Shown: positions 42,922 through 51,204, counted from the first letter of the stretch. The stretch: 64,000 nt of DNA from Olsenella porci (GCF_009695875.1 NZ_VUNC01000008.1:57089-121088); one strand, 5' to 3'. The notes: generated by a model from the letters alone, not told the origin. Numbers and translations are program-made.

Positions 42922-44793
42922 GTGAACATCCAGGACTTCTACTCGGGCCACGAGTTCTTTGCGCACACCTACCTGGGGGCGCATCTGGAGGGGGAGGGGG
43001 CGACCTTCCGCACCTTCGCCCCGGCGGCGGACGGCATCGTGGTGCTGTGGTGGCCCCTCGGCGACGACGGCGAGCCCTCCTGCGACGAGCCCCGCACGGT
43101 CGAGATGCACCGGGTGGAGGACGGCAACTTCTACGAGGCGTCCATCCCCGGCGCGAGTGAGGGCGACCTCTACCAGTTCCGCATCTACCACGGCGGCAGG
43201 TACCTGGACCACGCCGATCCCTACGGCTACGGCACGGAGCTGAGGCCCGGCCACCGCTCCGTCATACGCGACCTCGGCGGGTACCAGTGGGGCGACACGC
43301 AGTGGATGGGGGAGCGTACCTCCCGCACCAACGCGCCTCTCAACATCTACGAGCTGCACCTGGGCAGCTGGCGCAAGCGCGGAGGGGCGGAGGAGGCGTC
43401 CGACGACCCCGCGGACTGGTACTCCTACGAGGAGATTGCCGACCCCCTGGTGGAGTACCTCGCCACGATGGGCTTTGACGCCGTGGAGTTCCTGCCCCTG
43501 GCCGAGCACCCACTGGACGCGAGCTGGGGCTACCAACCCACCGGGTTCTTCTCACCCACCAGCCGCTACGGCACGGCCCGCCAGCTGATGGGGCTCGTGG
43601 ACCGGCTGCACGCGACGGGTATTGCCGCGATCCTTGACTTTGTCCCCGTCCACTTTGCTGTGGACTCGTTTGGCCTGGCAAACTACGATGGAACCGCCCT
43701 GTACGAGTATCCCAACGACGCCGTGGGCGTGAGCGAGTGGGGCAGTCACAACTTCATGCACAGCAGGGGAGAGGTGCGGTCCTTCCTGCAGTCGTCCGCA
43801 AACTACTGGCTGGGCGCCTACCACTTTGACGGCCTGCGCATGGACGCCATCAGCCGCATCATCTACTGGCAGGGCGACGAGGCACGCGGGGTCAACGGCA
43901 ACGCGGTCGACTTCCTGCGCGTCATGAACTCGGGCGTGCACGCGCTGGACCCGGGCTGCATGCTGATCGCCGAGGACTCCACCAACTACGACGGCGTCAC
44001 GCGGCCCGTGGAGCAGGGCGGCCTGGGCTTTGACTACAAGTGGGACATGGGCTGGATGCACGACACGCTGGAGTTCTTCCAGACCGGCCCGGAGTGGCGG
44101 CCCCAGAACTACCACAAGCTGTCGTTCTCGATGATGTACTACTACAACGAGCGCTACCTGCTGCCGCTCAGCCACGACGAGGTCGTGCACGGCAAGGCGA
44201 CCGTGGCGCAGAAGATGTGGGGGGATTACGGCCTCAAGTTCCCCCAGGCAAGGGCCCTGTACCTGTACATGGCGGCGCATCCCGGCAAGAAGCTCAACTT
44301 CATGGGGTCCGAGGTGGCGCAGCTGCGCGAGTGGGACGAGAGGCGCCAGCAGGACTGGTTCCTCACCACGTACCCCGTGCACGACGCGTTCCGCCGCTAC
44401 TGCCGCGACCTCAACGCGCTGTACCTGGCACATCCGGCGCTCTGGGAGGGCGACTACGACCGCGACGGCTTCCGCTGGCTGCAGGTGGACGACCCTGAGC
44501 ACGTGGTCTACGCCATCGAGCGCTCCACGGTCGGCGGTGCGGACGGCGAGGGCGGGCCGGAGCCCGAGCGCATCGCGTTCGTGTTCAACCTCTCCGACCA
44601 GGCGCACGAGGGCTACGAGCTCCCGGTGCCGGATGCCGCGTCGGCGGAGGTGCTTATCGACACGGCATGGGACTGCTACGGCGGGACCATCGCCAGGGGA
44701 GACGAGCGCGCGACCCTGGAGGACGGGACCCTCACTGCCGACCTGCCGCCGTTCTGTGGGATGGCGCTGCTCCTCTCGCCCCAGGAGGGGTGA
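42922..44793 (+). CDS. glgB: 1,4-alpha-glucan branching enzyme GlgB
   Basis: A 623-residue GH13 branching enzyme that introduces alpha-1,6 branches into glycogen. An N-terminal CBM48-like beta-sandwich (about 25-120) precedes the barrel. The catalytic residues are Asp308 (FDGLRMDAIS), Glu351 (LIAEDSTN) and Asp419 (PLSHDEVVHG); the WGYQPTGFF and DFVPVHF motifs are also typical. The GTG start at 42922 follows a GGGGG run. Length is slightly below the usual 630-730, consistent with the absence of an extra N-terminal domain. No other glycogen gene (glgA, glgC, glgP) is adjacent, which is unusual for the pathway and suggests a dispersed set. Confidence 0.93.
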   Translation: MNIQDFYSGHEFFAHTYLGAHLEGEGATFRTFAPAADGIVVLWWPLGDDGEPSCDEPRTVEMHRVEDGNFYEASIPGASEGDLYQFRIYHGGRYLDHADPYGYGTELRPGHRSVIRDLGGYQWGDTQWMGERTSRTNAPLNIYELHLGSWRKRGGAEEASDDPADWYSYEEIADPLVEYLATMGFDAVEFLPLAEHPLDASWGYQPTGFFSPTSRYGTARQLMGLVDRLHATGIAAILDFVPVHFAVDSFGLANYDGTALYEYPNDAVGVSEWGSHNFMHSRGEVRSFLQSSANYWLGAYHFDGLRMDAISRIIYWQGDEARGVNGNAVDFLRVMNSGVHALDPGCMLIAEDSTNYDGVTRPVEQGGLGFDYKWDMGWMHDTLEFFQTGPEWRPQNYHKLSFSMMYYYNERYLLPLSHDEVVHGKATVAQKMWGDYGLKFPQARALYLYMAAHPGKKLNFMGSEVAQLREWDERRQQDWFLTTYPVHDAFRRYCRDLNALYLAHPALWEGDYDRDGFRWLQVDDPEHVVYAIERSTVGGADGEGGPEPERIAFVFNLSDQAHEGYELPVPDAASAEVLIDTAWDCYGGTIARGDERATLEDGTLTADLPPFCGMALLLSPQEG

Positions 44794-44801
44794 GGAGGTA
44801 T

Positions 44802-45524
44802 CTAGGCGCCTTTTGTCCCCTGGTCATGTAACAGGGATTGCATGAGCGAGAGGAGCTGCTCCGCTGACCTCACCTCGTGCTCCGCCGGCTGCTCGCCCCG
44901 CGGCATCTCGCGGTTGCGGTGGTTGAACCAGACCGCGGGTATGCCTGCCGCGTGGGCTCCTGCGACGTCCACCTTGAAGGCGTCCCCCACATAGAGGGAG
45001 CGCGACGGCTCGACGCCCATGTGGCGGCAGGCGCGCAGGAAGATGGCGGGATCGGGCTTTGCCACGCCCATGGCGTCGGACACAAACACGTCCTCCGGAC
45101 GCACCCAGCGGTAGACGCCCAGGATGCGTAGCTTGTCCCGCTGGCGGTCGTCCCTGCCGTTGGACACCACGCCCAGATGCGCGTGCCTGTGGCACAGGTC
45201 CAACACCTGCGCCATGGTGGGGGAGAGGGACATGGCATCGCCGCTGTCGTGCGAGTATGCCCGCTGCAGCTCGATCGCCGTCTGCCGGTCGATGCTCACC
45301 CCAAAGTCCGCCATGGTCTGCTGCATGCGACGCACGTACTCCCCCTGGGTGGGAAGCCTGCCCGCCGAGAGGGCAGCAAACACCTGGCCGCTATGCCTGC
45401 GGCTGGCGTCAAAGAGCTCGTCGTCCCCGGCGGGGACGGGGCCCAGCACCGACCGCACGGCGTGCGCGAAGGGCTGCGCCTGGTCGTAGAGCGTGTCGTC
45501 TATGTCGAAGAGGATGGCATCCAT
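44802..45524 (-). CDS. HAD superfamily hydrolase
   Basis: A 240-residue cytoplasmic HAD phosphatase. Motif I is FDIDDTLYD (residues 6-14; the first Asp of DxD is the nucleophile), motif II VVSNG, motif III Lys in GVAKPDP, and motif IV YVGDAFKVDVAGA. The helical cap lies between motifs I and II, as in subfamily I (YjjG/pyrimidine 5'-nucleotidase-like) enzymes. It converges on glgB with an 8-bp gap. The substrate is unknown; a house-cleaning role for phosphorylated metabolites is typical of the group. Confidence 0.85.
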   Translation of the reverse strand: MDAILFDIDDTLYDQAQPFAHAVRSVLGPVPAGDDELFDASRRHSGQVFAALSAGRLPTQGEYVRRMQQTMADFGVSIDRQTAIELQRAYSHDSGDAMSLSPTMAQVLDLCHRHAHLGVVSNGRDDRQRDKLRILGVYRWVRPEDVFVSDAMGVAKPDPAIFLRACRHMGVEPSRSLYVGDAFKVDVAGAHAAGIPAVWFNHRNREMPRGEQPAEHEVRSAEQLLSLMQSLLHDQGTKGA

Positions 45525-45561
45525 GGAATCGACTATACGCCAGCGAAGGCGTGCGGAAAAG

Positions 45562-45590
45562 TTGACGCAATGAGATTGAAAGCATCGAAT
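45562..45590 (+). promoter_or_regulatory. Candidate promoter of an intergenic RNA
   Basis: TTGACG (45562-45567) and TCGAAT (45585-45590) are separated by 17 bp, five and four matches to consensus. It points right, away from the HAD gene, into a gene-free stretch that ends in a strong terminator. Confidence 0.5.
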
Positions 45591-45596
45591 ATGCGT

Positions 45597-45911
45597 TTAG
45601 GATGCAAATGGATGGGTACTATACACAGTGAACCGAAACCACAGGGGTTCCGACGGAAGCAGGAGATGCGGGGGCGATACCAATGGGCACAGACCAGATA
45701 CATCTCGTCCTGCCAGTGGCTGCCAACCCAAGGCTCGCCCGTTAGAAGGCATTCGTAGCAGCCAGCAAGGCGAAGCTCAATTCGCGACAAGGGCGCAATC
45801 AACCTGGCCAACCACGGGGCAGGGGTAGTACAGGTTCGAGGCTGCGAGGGAGCGATTCCACCCAACAGACAGGCAAGGGGACCGGGAGCATGTTTCCCGG
45901 TCCCCGTTTTT
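45597..45911 (+). ncRNA. Probable structured non-coding RNA of about 315 nt, unidentified
   Basis: The stretch has a promoter, no plausible reading frame, several strong stems and a canonical terminator. Stems seen: GCAG/CTGC plus GAGATG/CATCTC (45659-45668 with 45701-45713, 3-nt bulge), TGGCTGC/GCAGCCA (45717-45723 with 45758-45764), and a GCGAA/TTCGC hairpin near 45770. I looked for signatures of tmRNA, RNase P RNA, SRP RNA and T-box leaders and found none. A 6S RNA cannot be excluded, but the multi-stem layout does not favour it. Confidence 0.5.
45877..45911 (+). terminator. Rho-independent terminator
   Basis: GGGGACCGGGA (45877-45887) pairs perfectly with TCCCGGTCCCC (45895-45905), and TTTTT follows one base later (45907-45911). 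No coding gene ends nearby, so it most likely closes the RNA described above. Confidence 0.85.
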
Positions 45912-45931
45912 GTCTGGAATGGTGCGACGGA

Positions 45932-45966
45932 ATGCCTGCTGAGGAAATCTTGAGTCGTGGCAATTG
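45932..45966 (+). repeat. REP-like intergenic repeat copy
   Basis: TGCTGAGGAAATCTTGAG followed by TCGTGGCAATTGG matches the units at 5516-5693 and 36726-36893. It begins 21 bp after the terminator T-run. The sequence between here and 46254 shows no gene. Confidence 0.65.
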
Positions 45967-46254
45967 GTGTTGGTAGCGCGTCTTAGCAGGCTCTCCGCTC
46001 CTGTGGTTGAACGAGGGCAAAGAGGGGGTACACGGGTCGGGCACCGTGGATTCCGGCGTTGTTAGCTTCCGCCGCCAAGCTTTGGTGCACGGCTCTACCA
46101 AAGTGGAGGCTTGTGGCAAGCCATCAGTTTCAGGGAAAGGCAGGGGGGCTACAAACCTGGGACACTGGGCCGGGGGACGCCCACTAAAGTCCCCCTCCCT
46201 GTCACGCGATGAGAAAGCTCGTCTCATAAGGTTGGGCTCGTTGGGTGCTTAGCG

Positions 46255-46438
46255 CCACTAGCAATCGTGCTGTTGTGACGACGAACTGCTTAGAAACTCT
46301 AGCCCTCGTGCGGATTGGCAGTCTGGTTGCTTAGCCGCCCTAGCCCTCTTGCTATTTTGGGGAGCAAACACGCACGAGGGCTAGTAGTACTAAGCAATTG
46401 GCGTCGGAATCCACACGAGGGCTAGAGCTGTTAAGCAG
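46255..46438. repeat. Array of five short repeats, three direct and two inverted
   Basis: The unit TGCTTAG-N5-6-CTAGCCCTCGTGC occurs on the plus strand starting near 46255, 46287 and 46327, and on the minus strand at about 46371-46397 and 46412-46438. The two orientations face each other and could form a large stem-loop or cruciform. The array ends 15 bp before the stop of the dehydrogenase gene. Spacing is uneven and spacers are short, so it is not a CRISPR. Confidence 0.75.
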
Positions 46439-46452
46439 CGACCACGCAACCC

Positions 46453-47436
46453 CTAGCGGACCTCGTAGGGGGAGTCCTCCCCCGCATCGAAGGAGAGCAG
46501 CGCCTCGCAGGAGGTGCGAATCATGTCCTCCACGTCCTCCTCGGTGTAGAACGCCATGTGCGGCGAGACGATCACGTTGGGGAACGAGCCCAGGATCGCG
46601 CGGTCGTGGTTGGGGAGCACGTCGCGGCTCTTGTCGTGGTAGTAGAGGTTGGCCTCGTTCTCGATGGTGTCGAGTGCCGCCGCGCCCAGGTGGCCGCTCT
46701 CCAGGCTCTGGATGAGCGCCGCGGTGTCCACGAGCGAGCCTCGCGCGGCGTTGACCAGCACGGCGCCCTGGGGCATCTTGGCAAACGCGTCCGCGTCGAT
46801 CATGTGGTAGTTCTCCTCCATGCCGGGGGCGTGGAGGGTGATGGCGTCGGACTGGGAAAGGAGCGTGTCCAGGTCGACGTAGGTGGCGACGCGCGCGACG
46901 TCCTGGTTGGGGTAGGGGTCGTAGGCGAGAAGCTTGCAGCCAAACCCGGAGAGGTGCCTCGCGACGGTCGCACCAATGCGGCCCGTGCCGACGATTCCCA
47001 CCGTCGCGGACGAGATGTCCATGCCGATCTTCCCGCGAAGGCCAAAGCTCTGGGAGTCATTGCCGCGCATGATCAGCTTGACCTTGCGCATTGCCATCAT
47101 CATGAGCATGATCGAGTAGTTTGCCACACCCTCGGGCGGGTATACCGCGTGTGCCACGCGCATGCCCAGGCCCTTCGCGGCGGCGACGTCTATGTGGTCG
47201 TAGCCGATCGTGCGGGTCGCCACGTTGCGAATGCCCACCTCGTGGAACTTGGCCAGGAGGTCCGCCCCCATGGGGCTCGTGATGATGTTGATGGCGTCGT
47301 AACCCCTTGCAAGCTCAACGTTATTGGCAGTGGGGTATTCGGGCGTCCATCCAAACGCGAAGCCCTTCTCGCTTGCCATCTTCTGGAGATACCCCAGCTC
47401 GTCGTACTCCCTGAGCGCGTAGGCGAACAGCCGCAT
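46453..47436 (-). CDS. D-2-hydroxyacid dehydrogenase (D-lactate dehydrogenase-like)
   Basis: A 327-residue NAD-dependent enzyme of the D-lactate/VanH group, reducing pyruvate or a related 2-oxoacid to the D-hydroxyacid. The nucleotide site GIVGTGRIG, the Arg of NAARGSLVDT, the Glu in DTIENE and the catalytic His in VSPHMAFYT are all present. RTIGYDHIDV and the HAVYPPEGVANYS loop are also typical of D-LDH. The start at 47436 has AAGGAGG 8 bases upstream on the minus strand; a longer frame extends upstream but lacks family similarity. Divergent from dps. In a fermenting organism it would regenerate NAD. Confidence 0.9.
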   Translation of the reverse strand: MRLFAYALREYDELGYLQKMASEKGFAFGWTPEYPTANNVELARGYDAINIITSPMGADLLAKFHEVGIRNVATRTIGYDHIDVAAAKGLGMRVAHAVYPPEGVANYSIMLMMMAMRKVKLIMRGNDSQSFGLRGKIGMDISSATVGIVGTGRIGATVARHLSGFGCKLLAYDPYPNQDVARVATYVDLDTLLSQSDAITLHAPGMEENYHMIDADAFAKMPQGAVLVNAARGSLVDTAALIQSLESGHLGAAALDTIENEANLYYHDKSRDVLPNHDRAILGSFPNVIVSPHMAFYTEEDVEDMIRTSCEALLSFDAGEDSPYEVR

Positions 47437-47591
47437 TGCATAGCCTCCTTGGTACGTTCCAATATCCAGCCAATCGTATCCCACGTGGGTTTCCGATTGT
47501 TGTCCCGTCGACGGGCGCAACCGCAATGTGGGGGGAGAGGAGCATGCTCCCATAAGTTGCGAAGGAACTGTGAACTTACTAATAGGAAAGA

Positions 47592-47626
47592 TTCTCGTTA
47601 GAAGAGCCACTGCCATAGGGTATAGT
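47592..47626 (+). promoter_or_regulatory. dps promoter with overlapping TTCT-N4-AGAA repeat
   Basis: TTAGAA (-35, 47598-47603) and TATAGT (-10, 47621-47626) are 17 bp apart. TTCT-CGTT-AGAA (47592-47603) overlaps the -35 and resembles half of a Fur/PerR-type site. A short palindrome GTCCT-N4-AGGAC follows in the leader (47644-47657). Confidence 0.45.
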
Positions 47627-47680
47627 TCCAATAACAAGAAAGAGTCCTAACAAGGACGACACAAACAGAAGGGAACCACC

Positions 47681-48109
47681 ATGGAATCCAAGCTCAACCA
47701 GCTCCTCGCCAACGTCACCGTCGAGTACCACAAGCTCCAGAACCAGCACTGGTACGTGAGCGGAAGCGACTTCTTCCAGGCACACGCCCAGCTTGAGGAG
47801 CTCTACGACTCCCTGCTCCCCGTGATCGACGACGTGGCAGAACTCATCCTTCAGCTGGGAGGCAGCCCCATCGCCTCGCTGCGCGAGGTGCTCGACCAGG
47901 CAACTATCGCCGAACGCGAGGACGCGCCCCTCAAGAGCGTCGATGCCTTCCGCAACGTCCGCGAGGACCTCTCAGCAATCCTCGAGCAGGTGACCGCAAT
48001 CAAGGCGCAAGCAGACGAGGAGTCCAACTACCTCGTGAGCGCCAAGGCGGACGAGTACATCGCCAGCCTGTCCAAGACGCTCTGGATGCTCCGCCAGCAG
48101 GCGGCATAG
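47681..48109 (+). CDS. dps: Dps-family ferritin-like protein
   Basis: A 142-residue member of the Dps family, which forms 12-mer shells that oxidise and store iron and protect DNA. The inter-subunit ferroxidase ligands are in register with characterised Dps proteins: His23, His35, Asp50 and Glu54 (NQHWYVSG, FFQAHAQLEEL, DDVAELI). There is no basic N-terminal tail, so direct DNA binding is unlikely. The ATG at 47681 follows AGAAGGGA. A perfect terminator follows at 48147-48192. The promoter has a PerR-like element, in line with oxidative or iron control. Confidence 0.9.
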   Translation: MESKLNQLLANVTVEYHKLQNQHWYVSGSDFFQAHAQLEELYDSLLPVIDDVAELILQLGGSPIASLREVLDQATIAEREDAPLKSVDAFRNVREDLSAILEQVTAIKAQADEESNYLVSAKADEYIASLSKTLWMLRQQAA

Positions 48110-48146
48110 GAAGCCGGACATCCAAAGGACCATCAACTGGCACAAA

Positions 48147-48192
48147 CTGCGAGGGGCTCGCGCGCAACCGCAGCGAGCCCCTCGCAGTCTTT
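48147..48192 (+). terminator. Rho-independent terminator after dps
   Basis: CTGCGAGGGGCTCGC (48147-48161) and GCGAGCCCCTCGCAG (48173-48187) form a perfect 15-bp stem followed by TCTTT. It probably also serves the convergent gene ending at 48232. Confidence 0.9.
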
Positions 48193-48231
48193 ATCAAGAG
48201 CGCGTATGTGAGAGAAGCCAGCCCCTACCTG

Positions 48232-48588
48232 CTACGCAACCACGTAGGGCTCGAGTATCTCCGCCGCCCTTCTGGTTGCGTCAGGGTTGTTGATGGTGAT
48301 GGGCTTGCCACTCATGTTGAAGACTCGCGGAACGTTGAACCAGACCGTGGACGTTGCCGCCTGCGCGCGCACGAGGAGCCCAAAGTCCTTGGTCTGGACC
48401 AGCTCGACGCTCTCGAGGTCGTGCAGCGAGATGAACTCGCTGTCAGAGGCGATGTGAAGCTCCTCTCCCACACCCTCAAGAGAGCCGTCCTTAGGCTTGG
48501 CGTTCTTCTTGATCTGGTTTCCAACGTAGTAGAAGACCCTCACGATGACCTCCCCGGCCAATTCATTTATCACCCTATAATCTAGCAT
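48232..48588 (-). CDS. Hypothetical protein, 118 residues
   Basis: I do not recognise the family. The product is a small soluble protein rich in beta-forming stretches (VIVRVFYYVGNQIKK, VELVQTKDFGLLVRAQ, STVWFNVPRVF) with no signal or membrane segment; a small beta-barrel or PH-like fold is possible. The ATG at 48588 has only TAGGA 0-5 bases upstream, so the message may be leaderless or start at the in-frame GTG six codons on. It converges on dps and shares its terminator. The gene stands alone, with a 413-bp spacer before the LysR gene. Confidence 0.6.
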   Translation of the reverse strand: MLDYRVINELAGEVIVRVFYYVGNQIKKNAKPKDGSLEGVGEELHIASDSEFISLHDLESVELVQTKDFGLLVRAQAATSTVWFNVPRVFNMSGKPITINNPDATRRAAEILEPYVVA

Positions 48589-49001
48589 TCCTACGCATTG
48601 TTCGCTGCCCGTCCGACTTGGTTGTGCAAACAGTCAATCGAACGGTGAGAAACCCGCGCCAAACGGCAGCCCAGACCACGCATTCGGTGTCCGACGCATG
48701 ATGGTTGGGCGAAGAGGGCCGCTCGTCTCGAGTCCCTGCCAATCGCTGGCAGCGGCATGTGTTGAATCGCAGAAGTTTCGAACATCCTTCAACCAAATAG
48801 AATCACAGTTCGAATCAAGGTGGTTGTTGCGAAACATGGGGAGAGGTTCCGGGCTCCAACGGCACACGCCCGTCTCCACGGATGCGCGCATCGGCGGGGT
48901 AGAATCGTCTCGGCGGTCGGCCCGCCCTGTGACGGCGTCGACCGAGGCATCCTGCGGCGCTCGTCGCGGCTGGTGCCCAGGCGTCTGACCGAGGAGCGAG
49001 G
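48589..49001. other. 413-bp spacer between a hypothetical gene and the LysR gene
   Basis: No gene is seen. A -10-like TAGAAT at 48900-48905 may belong to the LysR gene promoter. A small GCCA-N5-TGGC palindrome lies near 48738-48750. The first 200 bp are less GC-rich than the neighbours and may be remnant sequence. Confidence 0.5.
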
Positions 49002-49958
49002 ATGAACCTTCGACAGCTCGAGTACTTTGTCGCCATTGCGGAGGAGCACCAGCTCACGGCTGCTGCCCGCCGTCTCCACATCACGCAGCCGCCCCTCTCG
49101 TACGAGCTGCAGCAGCTCGAGCGTGAGCTGGGGACCAAGCTGGTGGAGCGCGGCCCCCGCACCGCGGAGCTCACCGAGGCGGGCAAGCTGCTCTACGTCC
49201 GCGCGGGACAGATCCTCGCCCTCACCTCTGCCGCCAAGCGCGAGGTCGAGACGTTTGGGAGCGGCGAGGCGGGAGTCCTCTCGGTCGGCGTGATCTCGTC
49301 CTCGGGCGGCAAGCTGCCGGGTCCCGCGCTCTGCTCGCTCGCCGCGGACTTCCCCAGCGTTGGCCTGCAGCTGCACGAGGGCAACACGTACCAGGTGCTC
49401 GACATGCTGAGCCGTGGCATCGTGGACGTGGGGGTGGTGCGCACGCCGTTCCCCCAGGAGGGGCTCGAGTGCCGCTTTGCCGCACCGGAGCGCATGGTCG
49501 CCGTGATCCCGCCGCGTCTCGCCGCGCAGAATCCCGCTCGGCTGGAGACGGGCGACCCCGTCAAGCTGTCAGAGCTCGCCGGCATGCCGCTGGCCATCTA
49601 CCGGAGGTTTGAGCAGGTGCTGCGCACGTGCTTTGAGGAGGCGGGGGTTGAGCCCACCTTCTCGTGCGTGGCGGACGACGCCCGCACCACCTGCGTATGG
49701 GCCTCCCGTGGCATGGGCGTGGCCCTGGTTCCGGAGTCCTTTGTTGACACCATCAGGCTCGTGGAGGGGACCGCCGTCCTGCCCATCGACTGCCAGGACC
49801 TTGTCACCCGTATGGCGGTGGTCTGGAAGGCGGGGCGCTACCTGCCTCCCGTGGGCCGCAGGTTCGTCGAGCTGTTCGAGAGGGACTGCGGCAACGACGC
49901 CGGGGGAGATGGGCAAGAAGACGGTGCCCCCGCCCGCCAGGAGCCAGTGCCCCGCTAG
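49002..49958 (+). CDS. LysR-family transcriptional regulator
   Basis: A 318-residue LTTR. The N-terminal winged helix is clear (MNLRQLEYFVAIAEEHQLTA, then ARRLHITQPPLSYELQQLE, with the recognition helix ending at ELGTKLVERG). The effector domain starts near residue 92 (GVLSVGVISSSGG) and has the usual two Rossmann-like lobes. The C-terminal 20 residues are a low-complexity tail. The ATG at 49002 follows GAGGAGCGAGG. LysR regulators usually control a neighbour; here the next gene is an ECF-like membrane protein in the same direction. The ligand is unknown. Confidence 0.9.
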   Translation: MNLRQLEYFVAIAEEHQLTAAARRLHITQPPLSYELQQLERELGTKLVERGPRTAELTEAGKLLYVRAGQILALTSAAKREVETFGSGEAGVLSVGVISSSGGKLPGPALCSLAADFPSVGLQLHEGNTYQVLDMLSRGIVDVGVVRTPFPQEGLECRFAAPERMVAVIPPRLAAQNPARLETGDPVKLSELAGMPLAIYRRFEQVLRTCFEEAGVEPTFSCVADDARTTCVWASRGMGVALVPESFVDTIRLVEGTAVLPIDCQDLVTRMAVVWKAGRYLPPVGRRFVELFERDCGNDAGGDGQEDGAPARQEPVPR

Positions 49959-50031
49959 AATACCTGCCATGGGACGTGTGCGCCCGACGCAGGGGGTCGC
50001 GTCTCCGCAAACCGAAGCCTTGGAGGTAATC

Positions 50032-50631
50032 ATGCTCGGAATCAATAACGAGGCCCGCGGCGCAGAGGCCGTGCTCGCCCCGACCTTGGTGAATACGCCG
50101 TCTGCGCGTGCAGTTGCGACGGGAGTGGCCGTGGTTGCCGCGGTCGCGCTGCCGCAGGCATTTCACGTCGCTGGCGTTGCGCTGGGGGTCGGCGGTGCCA
50201 TCGGGCAGACCTTCCTGCCCATGTTCCTGCCGGTGTTCATGGTCGGCCTGCTTGCCGGTCCCGTTGCCGGCGGCGTGACGGGTGTCCTCGCCCCGCTGAC
50301 GAGCCTTGCGCTCACGGACATGCCCGCCCCTGGTATTGCCCTCGCGTACGTGACCGTCGAGCTCGCTGTCTGCGGCGCGGTCTGCGGCCTGCTCGCACCC
50401 AGGAGGATGCCGACCGTCACCAAGGTCCTTGCTGCCCAGGCGTGCGGCTGGGCAGCCGTCCTCGCAACCTTCGTCGCCTCTGCCCTCGCGTCTGGCAGCC
50501 TGGGTATGGCGACCCTCTCGGCGGTGGGCGCCGTGATCGTGCGCGGCGTGCCCGGGCTCGTGCTGCAGTGGACGGTCCTGCCCCTCGTGGTCGACCTCGC
50601 TTGCCGTTCGCGCAGGGGGTTCGATGAGTAG
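50032..50631 (+). CDS. ECF transporter S-component-like membrane protein
   Basis: A 199-residue membrane protein with about six hydrophobic segments. GQTFLPMFLPVFMVGLLAGPVAGGVTG near residues 61-87 resembles the substrate-binding S components of energy-coupling factor vitamin transporters; the glycine/proline-rich loop between helices is typical. S components work with a shared EcfAA'T module, which is not in this window. The ATG at 50032 has GGAGG 6 bases upstream. It overlaps the DUF1893 gene by 8 bp, so the two are coupled and probably function together. The vitamin or ion transported cannot be named. Confidence 0.7.
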   Translation: MLGINNEARGAEAVLAPTLVNTPSARAVATGVAVVAAVALPQAFHVAGVALGVGGAIGQTFLPMFLPVFMVGLLAGPVAGGVTGVLAPLTSLALTDMPAPGIALAYVTVELAVCGAVCGLLAPRRMPTVTKVLAAQACGWAAVLATFVASALASGSLGMATLSAVGAVIVRGVPGLVLQWTVLPLVVDLACRSRRGFDE

Positions 50632-51115
50632 CGCCGCGGAGCAGGGGAGCGGGGAGCCCAGGGGAGACGACCTCGAGCGCGCCCGCGAGCTTCTCCTCGG
50701 TGGAGGACGCACCCTCGCGGCGGTGTGTGGGGACCAGTCGCTGATGAGCGGCGCTCGTGGCGTGCGACCGCTCCTCTCCCTCATTGGGGAGGGAAAGGAC
50801 CTCGAGGGCTTCTCCGTTGCCGACAAGGTTGTGGGCAAGGCCCCGGCGCTCCTGTATGCCACGCTGAGGCCTAAGGCGGTCTACGCGCCGGTGATGAGCA
50901 AGGACGGTGCGCGTGTCCTGCGCGCGCATGGCATCCAGGCCAGCTGCGGCGAGCTCGTTCCGCGCATCCTCAATCGCGGGCGAGACGGGCAGTGCCCCAT
51001 GGACGCCAGCGTCAACGACGTGGAGGATCCCCAGTCCGCCCTCGAGGCGATTTGGGCATGCGCGCGTCGTATGGCCGTCGCAAACGCCGCGAGGGATAGC
51101 GCCGTAAGGCGGTAG
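50624..51115 (+). CDS. DUF1893 protein
   Basis: A 163-residue protein of the DUF1893 family. The core (DLERARELLLGGGRTLAAVCGD, ADKVVGKAPALLYATLRPKAVYAPVMS, ASCGELVPRILNRGRDGQCPMD) matches the family, whose structurally known member has a deaminase-like fold with an uncertain activity. The AD-KVVGKA and Cys-rich CPMD stretches would form the active-site-like pocket. It begins 8 bp inside the ECF-like gene, a linkage I recall from other anaerobes, and ends at a strong terminator. A role in processing the imported compound is inference. Confidence 0.8.
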   Translation: MSSAAEQGSGEPRGDDLERARELLLGGGRTLAAVCGDQSLMSGARGVRPLLSLIGEGKDLEGFSVADKVVGKAPALLYATLRPKAVYAPVMSKDGARVLRAHGIQASCGELVPRILNRGRDGQCPMDASVNDVEDPQSALEAIWACARRMAVANAARDSAVRR

Positions 51116-51145
51116 GCTCGGGGCCTTGTTATTACGCACTTCTCT

Positions 51146-51182
51146 GCGGGCGGATCGCCCATGTGGGCGCCCGCCCGTTTTT
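51146..51182 (+). terminator. Rho-independent terminator after the DUF1893 gene
   Basis: A GC-rich stem (GGGCGGATCGCCC against GGGCGCCCGCCC) with loop ATGT is followed by TTTTT (51178-51182), 31 bp after the stop codon. Confidence 0.85.
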
Positions 51183-51204
51183 CATATCTTCCTAGCAGGA
51201 ATGC

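Noticed and set aside
45533..45865. 110-codon minus-strand frame in the spacer after the HAD gene
   Set aside because: No ribosome site, no family similarity, and it overlaps strong RNA stems and a plus-strand promoter and terminator.
45830..45870. GGTTCGA followed by GATTCCACCCA as a tRNA or tmRNA 3' end
   Set aside because: No acceptor stem or other arms can be drawn and the terminal CCA context is wrong.
46255..46438. Possible CRISPR array
   Set aside because: Units face both directions, spacing is irregular and spacers are only about 5-20 bp; no cas genes nearby.
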